Assembly (NCBI GenBank): GCA_040377825.1
Contig: JBEINZ010000184.1
Span: forward strand, 1 to 6,566
Origin: JBEINZ01 sp040377825
GTDB taxonomy: Bacteria; Pseudomonadota; Alphaproteobacteria; Rhizobiales; Ancalomicrobiaceae
Direction of reading: 5' to 3'
DNA: 6,566 nucleotides
Each line of letters begins with the position of its first letter. Position 1 is the first letter of the stretch. Below, piece after piece: positions 1 to 6,538 of this stretch. The notes beneath the pieces were generated by a model that was not told where the DNA came from, made no database searches, and saw nothing but the letters and a program-made list of their open reading frames with translations. Made by a program: the position numbers and the translations under genes.

Positions 1-1151
1 AGGGCGCCTATGAAACCGCGCTACAGAACGCCATCGCCGCCTACCGCGTCAAAAAACACCCGACGATCGTACAGATCTACGACGCCGGCACGCTCGACCT
101 GATGCTGTCGGAAGCCTATGTCCCGGCGCACAAGCTGATGGCCGACAACGGTTACAAGGTCGACTGGAACGATTACGTCTCCTCCGTCGCCAATTATTAC
201 GCTACGTCGAAGGGCGAGCTTTATTCGTTCCCCTACAATTCCTCGACCGCCGTGTTCTACTATAACAAGGACGCCTTCACGAAGATCGGCAAGACCGCGG
301 GTCCGAAGACCTGGGAAGAAGTCGCCGAGAACATGAAGCTCCTGAAGGACGCCGGCTACGAGTGCCCGATGGGTTGGGCGACCGACGACAGCTGGGCGAG
401 CATGGAGCAGTTCTCCGCGATCCATAACCAGCCGATCGCCACGAAGGGCAACGGCTACTTTGGTCTCGACGCGGAAGTCGTCTTCAACAAGACGAAGTTT
501 GTCGATCTCGTGAAGTTCCTGAAGGCTGCATACGATCGCGGCGAACTCAAGATCAAGATGCCGGCGACCGGCGCGAACGTCACGCAGGCCTTCGCAAGCG
601 GCGACTGCCAGATGGTTCAGATGTCCATCGCCAGCCACGGCACCGTCACGCGTACCGCCAAGCCGGGCCTGAACTGGGACGTCAGCATGCTGCCGGTCTT
701 CGCCGGCACCGAGCGTCGCAACAGCCTCGTCGGCGGTGCATCGCTCTGGGTTCTCCAGGGCAAATCGGCTGACGAGTACAAGGCCGCCGCGGCGTTCCTC
801 AACTACATCGGCACCAAGGAATCGGCGCTCTGGTACTCGACCCGCACCGGCTATATCCCGGTGAAGAAGTCGGCCTACGAGTTCATGAAGGCCCAGGGCT
901 TCTATGACAAGGCTCCCTTCAAGGGCCGCGAAGTCGCCATGGAATCGTTGCTTGCCACGCCGGTCAACGAGAACAGCCGCGGCATCCGTCTCGGCAACTT
1001 CACGCAGATCCGCAAGGAAGTGTCCGACGCCCTCAGCGACATCTTCGCCAACAAGGCGACCGTCGAAGTGGCCCTGAACGCCGCCGTCGAGCGGTCCAAC
1101 ACCATGCTGCGCAAGTTCGAGCGCACCTATGCCGGTAAGGCCCTGCCCTGA
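1..1151 (+). CDS. ugpB: UgpB-type periplasmic glycerophospho-substrate binding protein of an ABC importer (5' end missing)
   Basis: Periplasmic solute-binding protein that captures sn-glycerol-3-phosphate or a glycerophospho compound and delivers it to the UgpA/UgpE permease. The frame is open from the left edge (first whole codon at 3) to TGA at 1149-1151, giving 382 residues; against E. coli UgpB (438 residues) about 60 N-terminal residues, including the signal peptide, lie outside. UgpB hallmarks are an FPYNSST segment (Asn codon at 237) followed by YYNKDAF, GGASLW (732-749), TGYIPV (846-863), RGIRLGN (978-998) and a C-terminal segment with AAVERSN. The first methionine, at 102, is internal and not a start. 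Compared from memory with the E. coli G3P pocket, Tyr, Ser, Ser, Tyr and Arg are kept, but Glu66 appears as Asp (codon 81) and Trp169 is not aligned. It heads an importer operon, with ugpA starting 86 bases on. Family assignment is firm; the exact ligand is not. Confidence 0.93.
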   Translation, partial: GAYETALQNAIAAYRVKKHPTIVQIYDAGTLDLMLSEAYVPAHKLMADNGYKVDWNDYVSSVANYYATSKGELYSFPYNSSTAVFYYNKDAFTKIGKTAGPKTWEEVAENMKLLKDAGYECPMGWATDDSWASMEQFSAIHNQPIATKGNGYFGLDAEVVFNKTKFVDLVKFLKAAYDRGELKIKMPATGANVTQAFASGDCQMVQMSIASHGTVTRTAKPGLNWDVSMLPVFAGTERRNSLVGGASLWVLQGKSADEYKAAAAFLNYIGTKESALWYSTRTGYIPVKKSAYEFMKAQGFYDKAPFKGREVAMESLLATPVNENSRGIRLGNFTQIRKEVSDALSDIFANKATVEVALNAAVERSNTMLRKFERTYAGKALP

Positions 1152-1174
1152 TCCGTTGCACTGATCGCCAACAT

Positions 1175-1199
1175 CCCGGGACGCCATGAGCGTTCCGGG
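1175..1199 (+). terminator. Intercistronic stem-loop between ugpB and ugpA
   Basis: A 10-bp stem (1175-1184 with 1190-1199, one G-U pair) closes a 5-base loop (CATGA), 23 bases after the ugpB stop. The bases that follow are pyrimidine-rich (CCCTCTTTC) but lack a true U-run, so full termination is unlikely. Hairpins at this position in binding-protein operons are known to act as partial terminators or 3' stabilisers that keep binding-protein mRNA above permease mRNA. The structure is seen directly; the role is inferred. Confidence 0.6.
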
Positions 1200-1237
1200 C
1201 CCTCTTTCACGGCAGTCGAGACAAGGGCGGGTTGCGC

Positions 1238-2122
1238 ATGGAAAAGCGAGTGACGTTTAAAAGCCTGGGTCTTGGCGCGCTGTTTGTGTTTCCGCAGGTT
1301 CTGCTTGTTGTCACGTTCTTTTACTGGCCGACCGTTGCCGGCATGTTCTGGGCATTCACCCTGGAGCGGCCCTGGGGTGGCGGAAACGAATTTGTCGGCT
1401 TCGATAACTTCCGCGATGTGTTTGCCGACAAAAACTATTGGGAAGCCGTTATTCGGACCCTTTACTTTACCGGGGTCACCACAACCCTCTGCATCGGTGT
1501 GGGTGGCTTTTTGGCGCTTTTGTGCGACAGGCAGCTTCGCTACTACAAATTCTATCAAACGATTTTGGTTTGGCCCTACGCTGTTGTGTCGCCGGCCGCC
1601 GCGCTTGCCTTCCGGTTCATTTTCGCGCCCGAGGCCGGCATATTTGCCGCGCTGGTAAAGCTTGATCCGCAACTCTGGAACCCGGCACAGAATGCCTACC
1701 ATGCCATGACGATGATCATCGTCTGCTACTCGTGGCAGGGCATCGCTTATTGCTTCATCTTCTTCCTCGCCGCTCTGCAATCGATCCCCCGCACCGTTAT
1801 CGAAGCGGCCGCGCTCGATGGCGCTGGGCCGCTCCGTCGGGTACGAGATCTTCAGATCCCGCTTCTGACGCCGACGATCTTCTTCATGCTCGTGATCATG
1901 ATCACCGACAGCTTTATCAACAGCTTCAGCATCGTCGACATCATGACCGCCGGCGATCCTGCAAAGGGTACGGAGTTGATTGTCTACAAGATCTATCAAG
2001 ACGGCTTCCGTGGCCTCGATTATTCGGGCGCGGCCGCACAGAGCATGATCCTGATGATAATCATGGTGGCCCTCTGCATCGTCCAGTTCCGCTTCATCGA
2101 GAAGCGGGTTCACTATACTTAA
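1238..2122 (+). CDS. ugpA: UgpA-type ABC transporter permease
   Basis: Inner-membrane permease, one half of the UgpA-UgpE channel of a CUT1 (MalF/MalG-like) importer. The 294-residue protein matches E. coli UgpA (295) along its whole length. Six hydrophobic segments are visible, at roughly residues 9-31, 70-92, 104-127, 154-178, 205-228 and 264-284. The EAA loop that docks on the ATPase is EAAALDG at 189-195, followed by the usual PLRR and IPLL. The stretches LQSIPR before the EAA loop and IYKIY (here VYKIY) after it are typical of UgpA. ATG at 1238 is preferred over TTG at 1232 because the AAGGG at 1223-1227 lies only 4 bases before the TTG but 10 before the ATG. The gene follows the ugpB hairpin and its TAA is 18 bases before the ugpE start. 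Its first half uses noticeably more TTT/AAA-type codons than ugpB. Confidence 0.93.
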   Translation: MEKRVTFKSLGLGALFVFPQVLLVVTFFYWPTVAGMFWAFTLERPWGGGNEFVGFDNFRDVFADKNYWEAVIRTLYFTGVTTTLCIGVGGFLALLCDRQLRYYKFYQTILVWPYAVVSPAAALAFRFIFAPEAGIFAALVKLDPQLWNPAQNAYHAMTMIIVCYSWQGIAYCFIFFLAALQSIPRTVIEAAALDGAGPLRRVRDLQIPLLTPTIFFMLVIMITDSFINSFSIVDIMTAGDPAKGTELIVYKIYQDGFRGLDYSGAAAQSMILMIIMVALCIVQFRFIEKRVHYT

Positions 2123-2128
2123 TTGAGC

Positions 2129-2133
2129 GAGGG
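2129..2133 (+). promoter_or_regulatory. Ribosome binding site deciding the ugpE start
   Basis: GAGGG lies 7 bases before ATG 2141. The in-frame TTG at 2123 has no such sequence upstream and directly abuts the ugpA stop, so ATG 2141 is taken as the ugpE start. Confidence 0.7.
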
Positions 2134-2140
2134 CTGCACG

Positions 2141-3073
2141 ATGGTCGAACGGACGCCAATTCTAAACTTTCTGACGCAGTTCACCCTGATTTTGGCGGTG
2201 CTGATGGTGCTGGTGCCGATATGGCTGGTCTTCGTCGGCGCAACGCTCACGGTCGCGGAAATCAACAATACGACAATCAATCTCTGGCCCGGAGCCGAGT
2301 TGATCACCAACCTTCAGGAGGCTTGGGAGCGCGGCTATCTGGGCTCCCGGATGCTCAATTCCTTCGTCATGTCGATAGGTGTGGCGCTCGGTAAAATCGC
2401 CATCGCGGCGATTACGGCGTTCGGTCTGGTTTACTTTCGCTTCCCCGGCCGCACGGTCGTCTTCTGGGCGATCTTCATCACGCTTATGCTGCCGCTCGAT
2501 CTGCGCATCGTTCCGACCTATGCGGTCGCGGCAAATGCCCTGTCGCCGTTCCAAAGCTTGCTGGATTTCGTGGGCATTACCGCGCTCATTCAATTGATGA
2601 CAGGCATCGAACTGAAGCTCGAATGGAACCTGCTCAATTCCTATCCCGGCCTGATCCTGCCGTTGATCGCGACCGCGACGGGAACGTTCCTCTACCGCCA
2701 GTTCTTCATGACAATCCCGGACGAGCTGCTGGAAGCGGCGAAAATGGACGGCGCGGGGCCGCTGCGTTTCTTCCGCGAGATCCTCCTGCCCCTGTCGCGC
2801 GCTAACATGGCGGCGCTCTTCACCATCATGTTCCTGAGCACCTGGAATGCCTATCTCTGGCCGTTGATCGCCACGCCCGATCGCGCCGGCTTCGGCACCA
2901 CCGCCGTCGTTCAACTGAAAATGCTGTCTCCTTCCGTGACCACGACAGGCGGCGGTACGCCGGACTGGAACGTGGCCATGGCCGGCTGCCTGATCGTCAT
3001 GCTGCCGCCGCTCATCTTGGTGGCATTCATGCAGCGCTACTTCGTCCGCGGCCTCGTTGCGACCGACAAGTAA
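2141..3073 (+). CDS. ugpE: UgpE-type ABC transporter permease with an extra periplasmic segment
   Basis: Second inner-membrane permease of the importer, pairing with UgpA. The 310-residue protein keeps UgpE features: MLNSFVMS near residue 71, the segment WAIFITLMLPLDLRI at 109-123, FLYRQFFMTIPDEL at 183-196, the EAA loop at 198-204 (EAAKMDG), and the C-terminal MQRYFVRGLV. Hydrophobic segments are at about 12-34, 73-97, 104-119, 165-186, 208-230 and 276-297. It is about 29 residues longer than E. coli UgpE (281). Most of the excess falls between segments 3 and 4 (about residues 134-163), predicted on the periplasmic side, with a few more residues before segment 6. The start at ATG 2141 follows GAGGG. 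The gene is 18 bases after ugpA and 28 before ugpC, so all are probably co-transcribed. The ugpE assignment is strong; the meaning of the insertion is unknown. Confidence 0.92.
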   Translation: MVERTPILNFLTQFTLILAVLMVLVPIWLVFVGATLTVAEINNTTINLWPGAELITNLQEAWERGYLGSRMLNSFVMSIGVALGKIAIAAITAFGLVYFRFPGRTVVFWAIFITLMLPLDLRIVPTYAVAANALSPFQSLLDFVGITALIQLMTGIELKLEWNLLNSYPGLILPLIATATGTFLYRQFFMTIPDELLEAAKMDGAGPLRFFREILLPLSRANMAALFTIMFLSTWNAYLWPLIATPDRAGFGTTAVVQLKMLSPSVTTTGGGTPDWNVAMAGCLIVMLPPLILVAFMQRYFVRGLVATDK

Positions 3074-3089
3074 CCGCAACCGAACTTAT

Positions 3090-3094
3090 GAGGG
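3090..3094 (+). promoter_or_regulatory. Ribosome binding site deciding the ugpC start
   Basis: GAGGG lies 7 bases before ATG 3102. The alternative in-frame TTG at 3057 lies inside ugpE and would add 15 residues that match nothing in the ABC ATPase family, so it is rejected. Confidence 0.7.
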
Positions 3095-3101
3095 CTCAAC
3101 C

Positions 3102-4232
3102 ATGGCCGATATTCGCATCTCCAGCGTCCACAAGAGCTACGGCAAGACCGCTGTCGTCCATGGCATCGATCTCGGGATCGCCAATGGCGAGTTCGTGGTG
3201 ATCCTCGGGCCTTCGGGCTGCGGAAAATCGACGCTCCTTCGCATGATAGCCGGGCTCGAGGAGATCTCGTCCGGCGACATTTCGATCGGTGGAACCATCG
3301 TCAATAAGTTGGAGCCGCGCGAGCGTGGCTGCGCGATGGTGTTCCAGAACTACGCGCTTTATCCGCACATGTCGGTGGCGGAAAACATCGGCTATGCGCT
3401 GAAGGTGGCGGGCGTGCCCCGCGCCGAGCGCATGGTGCGTATCGAGAAGGTAGCCAAGACCCTGGCGATCGAGGAGTTCCTTGCCCGCAAGCCTGGCCAG
3501 CTCTCCGGCGGTCAGCGCCAGCGCGTGGCCATGGGCCGCGCCATGATCCGCGAACCGAAAGTGTTCCTCTATGACGAGCCTCTTTCAAACCTGGACGCGA
3601 AGCTTCGCGTGCAGATGCGCGTGGAGATCCGCAAGCTGCATGCCCGGCTCAGCGCGACCTCGATCTTTGTCACGCATGACCAGATCGAGGCCATGACCCT
3701 CGCGGACCGCATCGTCGTCATGAACAAGGGCGTGATCGACCAAGTCGGCACGCCGCGCGAGATCTATCAGCGCCCGTCGACCACATTCGTCGCCGGCTTC
3801 ATCGGCCAGCCCGGCATGAACCTCGTCGACGGCCGTGTCGAGACCGCGTCGAACCGCATCATTCTCGCCGACGGTCAGTCCCTGCCGCTCGACCGCCACC
3901 GCTACCCGACTATCCAGGATGGTCCGATTACGGCCGGCTTCCGGGCCGAGCAACTGCGCCTCACGAACGATCCGCGTGGGATCCTGGCGACCTTTGATTT
4001 CGCCGAGGAGATGGGCTCGGCCCAACTCGTCCATGTCGAGCTCGGCGGCGACACGGTCATCTCGCACGTGCGCGGTGGCCAGGGCTTCGCGCCGCGCGCG
4101 GGTCTCAGGCTCGAAATCGACCCGGCGGACGTGCATCTCTACGACAAATCGACCGGTCGGCGCCTGGCCGAGCGCGTCGATGCCTCAAGCATCGACAACG
4201 CCGCGCCGATCCCGATGTTGGTCACGCATTGA
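3102..4232 (+). CDS. ugpC: UgpC-type ABC transporter ATP-binding protein
   Basis: Cytoplasmic ATPase that powers import, working as a dimer beneath UgpA/UgpE through their EAA loops. The 376-residue protein has the full nucleotide-binding domain: Walker A GPSGCGKST at 36-44, Q-loop Gln82, signature LSGGQ at 134-138, Walker B FLYDEP at 155-160 with catalytic Glu159, D-loop SNLD at 162-165 and switch His192. An accessory TOBE-type domain follows from about residue 235, containing a PGMN-L segment and FRAEQLRL as in MalK/UgpC proteins. Length is about 20 residues above E. coli UgpC (356), the excess being a C-terminal tail rich in small residues. Walker B has Tyr where Phe is usual (FLYDEP), a conservative change. 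The gene is complete and 94 bases before the hydrolase gene. The role in this transporter is secure from context; some relatives energise several sugar importers. Confidence 0.94.
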   Translation: MADIRISSVHKSYGKTAVVHGIDLGIANGEFVVILGPSGCGKSTLLRMIAGLEEISSGDISIGGTIVNKLEPRERGCAMVFQNYALYPHMSVAENIGYALKVAGVPRAERMVRIEKVAKTLAIEEFLARKPGQLSGGQRQRVAMGRAMIREPKVFLYDEPLSNLDAKLRVQMRVEIRKLHARLSATSIFVTHDQIEAMTLADRIVVMNKGVIDQVGTPREIYQRPSTTFVAGFIGQPGMNLVDGRVETASNRIILADGQSLPLDRHRYPTIQDGPITAGFRAEQLRLTNDPRGILATFDFAEEMGSAQLVHVELGGDTVISHVRGGQGFAPRAGLRLEIDPADVHLYDKSTGRRLAERVDASSIDNAAPIPMLVTH

Positions 4233-4254
4233 TATCCTGATCGTCGCGTTGAAG

Positions 4255-4278
4255 GGCGCGGGCGGTATCGCGCGCGCC
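4255..4278 (+). other. GC-rich stem-loop between ugpC and the PMH gene
   Basis: GGCGCG (4255-4260) pairs with CGCGCC (4273-4278). After a G/G mismatch, GCG (4262-4264) pairs with CGC (4269-4271) around a GTAT loop. No U-run follows (TCATCCCCTCCCC), so a classical terminator is unlikely. It could be a processing, pausing or Rho-related element, or chance in GC-rich DNA. No convincing promoter was found in the rest of this 94-base gap. Confidence 0.4.
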
Positions 4279-4326
4279 TCATCCCCTCCCCGTCTCCTGT
4301 CAAAACCTCGTTTAGGATCGCGCTTC

Positions 4327-5871
4327 ATGTCCTCGCGCCGCAACGTGCTGCTCATCGTCGTCGATCAATGGCGGGGCGACACGCTCCCAGTGCTCGGTCA
4401 TCCTGTCGTTAAAACGCCGAATATTGATGCTTTGGCCGCGGAAAGCGTTGTCTTTTCGAAGCATTACACCGTGACCAGCCCATGCGGTCCGGCCCGCGCC
4501 TCGTTGTTGACCGGGCTTTATGCGATGAGCCATCGCGCCGTGCAGAATACGATCCCGCTTGATGCACGCCATACCAATCTCGCCATGGAAGTCCGCAAGG
4601 GTGGCTGGGATCCGGCGCTCGTCGGCTATACGACGACCACGCCCGATCCGCGCGAGTGGCCGGCGCTCGATCCGAGCTTCAAATATCTCGGCGACATTAT
4701 GCATGGCTGGCGGCCGGTTGGGGCCTTCGAACCGCATATGGAAGCCTATTTCGGTTGGTTGGCGAGCCAGGGCTATGAACTGCCCGAGCATCGCCCCGAC
4801 ATCTGGCTGCCGGAGGGCGTCGCGGAGGATGATCTTGGCGCCACCACCAAGCCGGCGCGCATCCCCGCGCATCTGTCGGATTCCGCTTGGTTCACCGAGC
4901 GCGCGCTGACTTACTTGCGCGGCGCCGGTGATCGGCCGTGGTTCCTGCATCTTGGCTACTATCGGCCGCATCCGCCCTTCGCGGCGCCCGCGCCTTATCA
5001 CGACATGTATTCGGCCGCCGATGTCGCCGATCCGATCCGCGCGCCGCAATGGCAGGACGAGGCCGGGCAGCATCCGCTGCTCGACTACTATCTCGGCCAT
5101 ATCGGCCGGAAGAGCTTCTTTGAGAATGGCAAGGGCCTCGCCCGCGAAATGAGCGTGGATGAAGTGCGCCAGATGCGCGCAACCTATTATGGGCTGATTT
5201 CCGAATGCGATGCGCAGATCGGCCGGGTCATCGCGCACTTAAAGGAAACCGGACAGTGGGACGATACGCTCGTCATCCTGACGTCTGATCACGGCGAGCA
5301 GCTTGGCGATCACTACCTGCTCGGCAAAACCGGGTATTTCGACGAGTCCTTCCATATTCCGCTGATGATCCGGGATCCCGGGGAGCGCGCGAAGGACACA
5401 CGTGGACTGGTCGTCAAAAGCTTCACCGAATCCATCGACGTGATGCCGACCATACTCGATTGGCTCGGCCTGGACATCCCACGCGCGGTCGACGGGCATT
5501 CGCTGCTGCCCTTCGTCCACGAAGGCACCGCGCCTTCGACATGGCGCAAGCATGTCCATTACGAATACGACTTCCGAAACGTCTTCTATTCCAAGCCCGA
5601 GGACGCGCTCGGGCTGAAAATGGACGAATGCTCGCTCGCCGTGATTGAGGACGAGAACGGAAAATACGTTCACTTCACCGCACTGCCGAACCTGTTCTTC
5701 GATCTGAAGACCGACCCGGGCCAATTCGCGGATCGTGCTTCCGATCCCGCCGCGCGCGAGCAAGTGCTGGCCTATGCGCAGGCCATGCTCACCTGGCGCA
5801 TGCGCTACGCAGACCGGACGCTGACCGGGTTTGCGTCGTCGCCGGAAGGGTTGCAGAACCGCAAGAGCTGA
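4327..5871 (+). CDS. pehA: Phosphonate monoester hydrolase / phosphodiesterase (formylglycine-dependent, alkaline phosphatase superfamily)
   Basis: Cytoplasmic hydrolase of the sulfatase branch of the alkaline phosphatase superfamily; characterised members cleave phosphonate monoesters and phosphodiesters and are promiscuous toward sulfate esters. The 514-residue protein equals the R. leguminosarum enzyme in length and aligns with it, from memory, nearly end to end. Active-site residues visible: metal ligands Asp13, Asp321 and His322 (TSDHGEQ); the formylglycine site Cys53 in C-G-P-A-R57; Tyr101 and Thr103 (GYTTTTPDP); His215 (YYRPHPPF); Lys334 (LLGKTGY). The C-terminal YADRTLT segment is also family-like. 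ATG 4327 gives the family N-terminus (RRNVLLIVVDQWR) with AGGA 9 bases upstream; the frame is open further left only as overlap with ugpC. There is no signal peptide, so the substrate must be imported, which fits the adjacent transporter. It needs a formylglycine-generating enzyme, not in the window. The name pehA follows the Burkholderia caryophylli gene. The physiological substrate is unknown. Confidence 0.92.
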   Translation: MSSRRNVLLIVVDQWRGDTLPVLGHPVVKTPNIDALAAESVVFSKHYTVTSPCGPARASLLTGLYAMSHRAVQNTIPLDARHTNLAMEVRKGGWDPALVGYTTTTPDPREWPALDPSFKYLGDIMHGWRPVGAFEPHMEAYFGWLASQGYELPEHRPDIWLPEGVAEDDLGATTKPARIPAHLSDSAWFTERALTYLRGAGDRPWFLHLGYYRPHPPFAAPAPYHDMYSAADVADPIRAPQWQDEAGQHPLLDYYLGHIGRKSFFENGKGLAREMSVDEVRQMRATYYGLISECDAQIGRVIAHLKETGQWDDTLVILTSDHGEQLGDHYLLGKTGYFDESFHIPLMIRDPGERAKDTRGLVVKSFTESIDVMPTILDWLGLDIPRAVDGHSLLPFVHEGTAPSTWRKHVHYEYDFRNVFYSKPEDALGLKMDECSLAVIEDENGKYVHFTALPNLFFDLKTDPGQFADRASDPAAREQVLAYAQAMLTWRMRYADRTLTGFASSPEGLQNRKS

Positions 5872-5875
5872 TTGA

Positions 5876-5908
5876 AGAGGGCGGCGGGGGAAATTCCCAC
5901 CGCCCTTT
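5876..5908 (+). terminator. Probable bidirectional terminator at the convergent junction
   Basis: Between two convergent stop codons, a stem of about 10 bp (5876-5884 pairing with 5900-5908, one G-U) continues past a C/A mismatch into GGG (5886-5888) with CCC (5896-5898), loop 5889-5895. The U-tracts are short on both sides (TTTCC on +, CTCTTC on -), so strength is uncertain, but the placement suits termination of both genes. Confidence 0.65.
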
Positions 5909-5914
5909 CCCAGC

Positions 5915-6538
5915 TTACCCGCCGTACTTCTCCAGGAATGCCTCGATCTCGAGCCCTCTGAAATCGGGAAGCGCCAAGCGCAGCTTTTCGTGATCCCAAT
6001 CCCACCATGCCAGCGCCTGTAGGCGATCGGCTATGTCTTTTGGAAAGCGCTCGCGGATCGGTTTTGCCGGCGTGCCGGCGACGATCGTGTAAGGCGGCAC
6101 GTCCTTCGAGACGACGGCGCCGCCGGCCACGACCGCGCCGGTGCCGATCGTCCGCCCCGGCAGAATGATCGCGCCGTGGCCGATCCAAACGTCATGGCCG
6201 ATGACAACCGGGTGGGCACGGCGCCAGTCGAAGAACGCGGCTTCGTCGGCCTCGCCCTCGAAATACGCCGACGCACGATAAGTGAAATGCGCCTGCGTTG
6301 CGCGGTGCATCGGATGATTGCCCGGATTGATCCGCGTCATCGCCGCGATCGAGCAGAACTTACCAATGGTCGTGTAGATGATGCTGGAATCATTCACGAC
6401 ATAGGAGTAGTCCCCCATCGAACTTTCGACAAAGGACGTCCGCGCGCCGATCTCCGTGTAACGGCCGAGGACAGCATCGCGAACATTCGCCGATGAGTCA
6501 ATCAACGGCTGAAGTCCCAATTTCTTAGACAAGCGCAT
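5915..6538 (-). CDS. CatB-like hexapeptide-repeat acetyltransferase of the phosphonate-associated subgroup
   Basis: Putative acyl-CoA dependent O/N-acetyltransferase with a left-handed beta-helix fold, cytoplasmic and probably a trimer. The 207-residue protein has imperfect hexapeptide turns near residues 18-65 and 113-145. It carries the xenobiotic-acetyltransferase motif NPGNHPMH at 71-78 (His75 is the candidate catalytic base), HDVWIGHGA near 115 and PYTIVAGTPAKPI before the C-terminal helix. The insertion with FTYRAS and FFDWRRAHPVVIGHD, and the WWDWDH near the C-terminus, match what I recall of the subfamily described as restricted to C-P lyase (phn) operons. Its substrate is not known. 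The start at 6538 (minus strand ATG) has AAGAGG 5 bases upstream. It converges on the PMH gene; its own upstream neighbours, where phn genes would be expected, are outside. General CatB/DapH-type acetyltransferase is the safe fallback. Confidence 0.85.
   Translation of the reverse strand: MRLSKKLGLQPLIDSSANVRDAVLGRYTEIGARTSFVESSMGDYSYVVNDSSIIYTTIGKFCSIAAMTRINPGNHPMHRATQAHFTYRASAYFEGEADEAAFFDWRRAHPVVIGHDVWIGHGAIILPGRTIGTGAVVAGGAVVSKDVPPYTIVAGTPAKPIRERFPKDIADRLQALAWWDWDHEKLRLALPDFRGLEIEAFLEKYGG

Noticed and set aside
21..3079. Long open frames on the minus strand opposite ugpB, ugpA and ugpE (about 390, 330 and 305 codons)
   Set aside because: They mirror strongly biased GC-rich genes, have low-complexity Arg/Asp/His-rich translations with no recognisable fold, and lie opposite well-identified genes.
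4297..4303. CTGTCAA resembling one half of a Pho box upstream of PMH
   Set aside because: The second direct repeat expected 11 bases later (4308-4314) does not match, so a PhoB site is not supported, although phosphate control would make biological sense.
3835..4326. In-frame upstream extension of the PMH reading frame, overlapping ugpC
   Set aside because: The 164 extra residues are Arg/Ser-rich and match no PMH; the family N-terminus begins exactly at ATG 4327, which has AGGA upstream.
4312..5238. Minus-strand open frame of about 308 codons opposite the PMH gene
   Set aside because: Shadow of the PMH gene; no motif, and its start coincides with nothing resembling a ribosome binding site.
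6176..6496. Plus-strand open frame of 106 codons opposite the acetyltransferase
   Set aside because: Antisense to a well-supported gene, with no recognisable motif in its translation.
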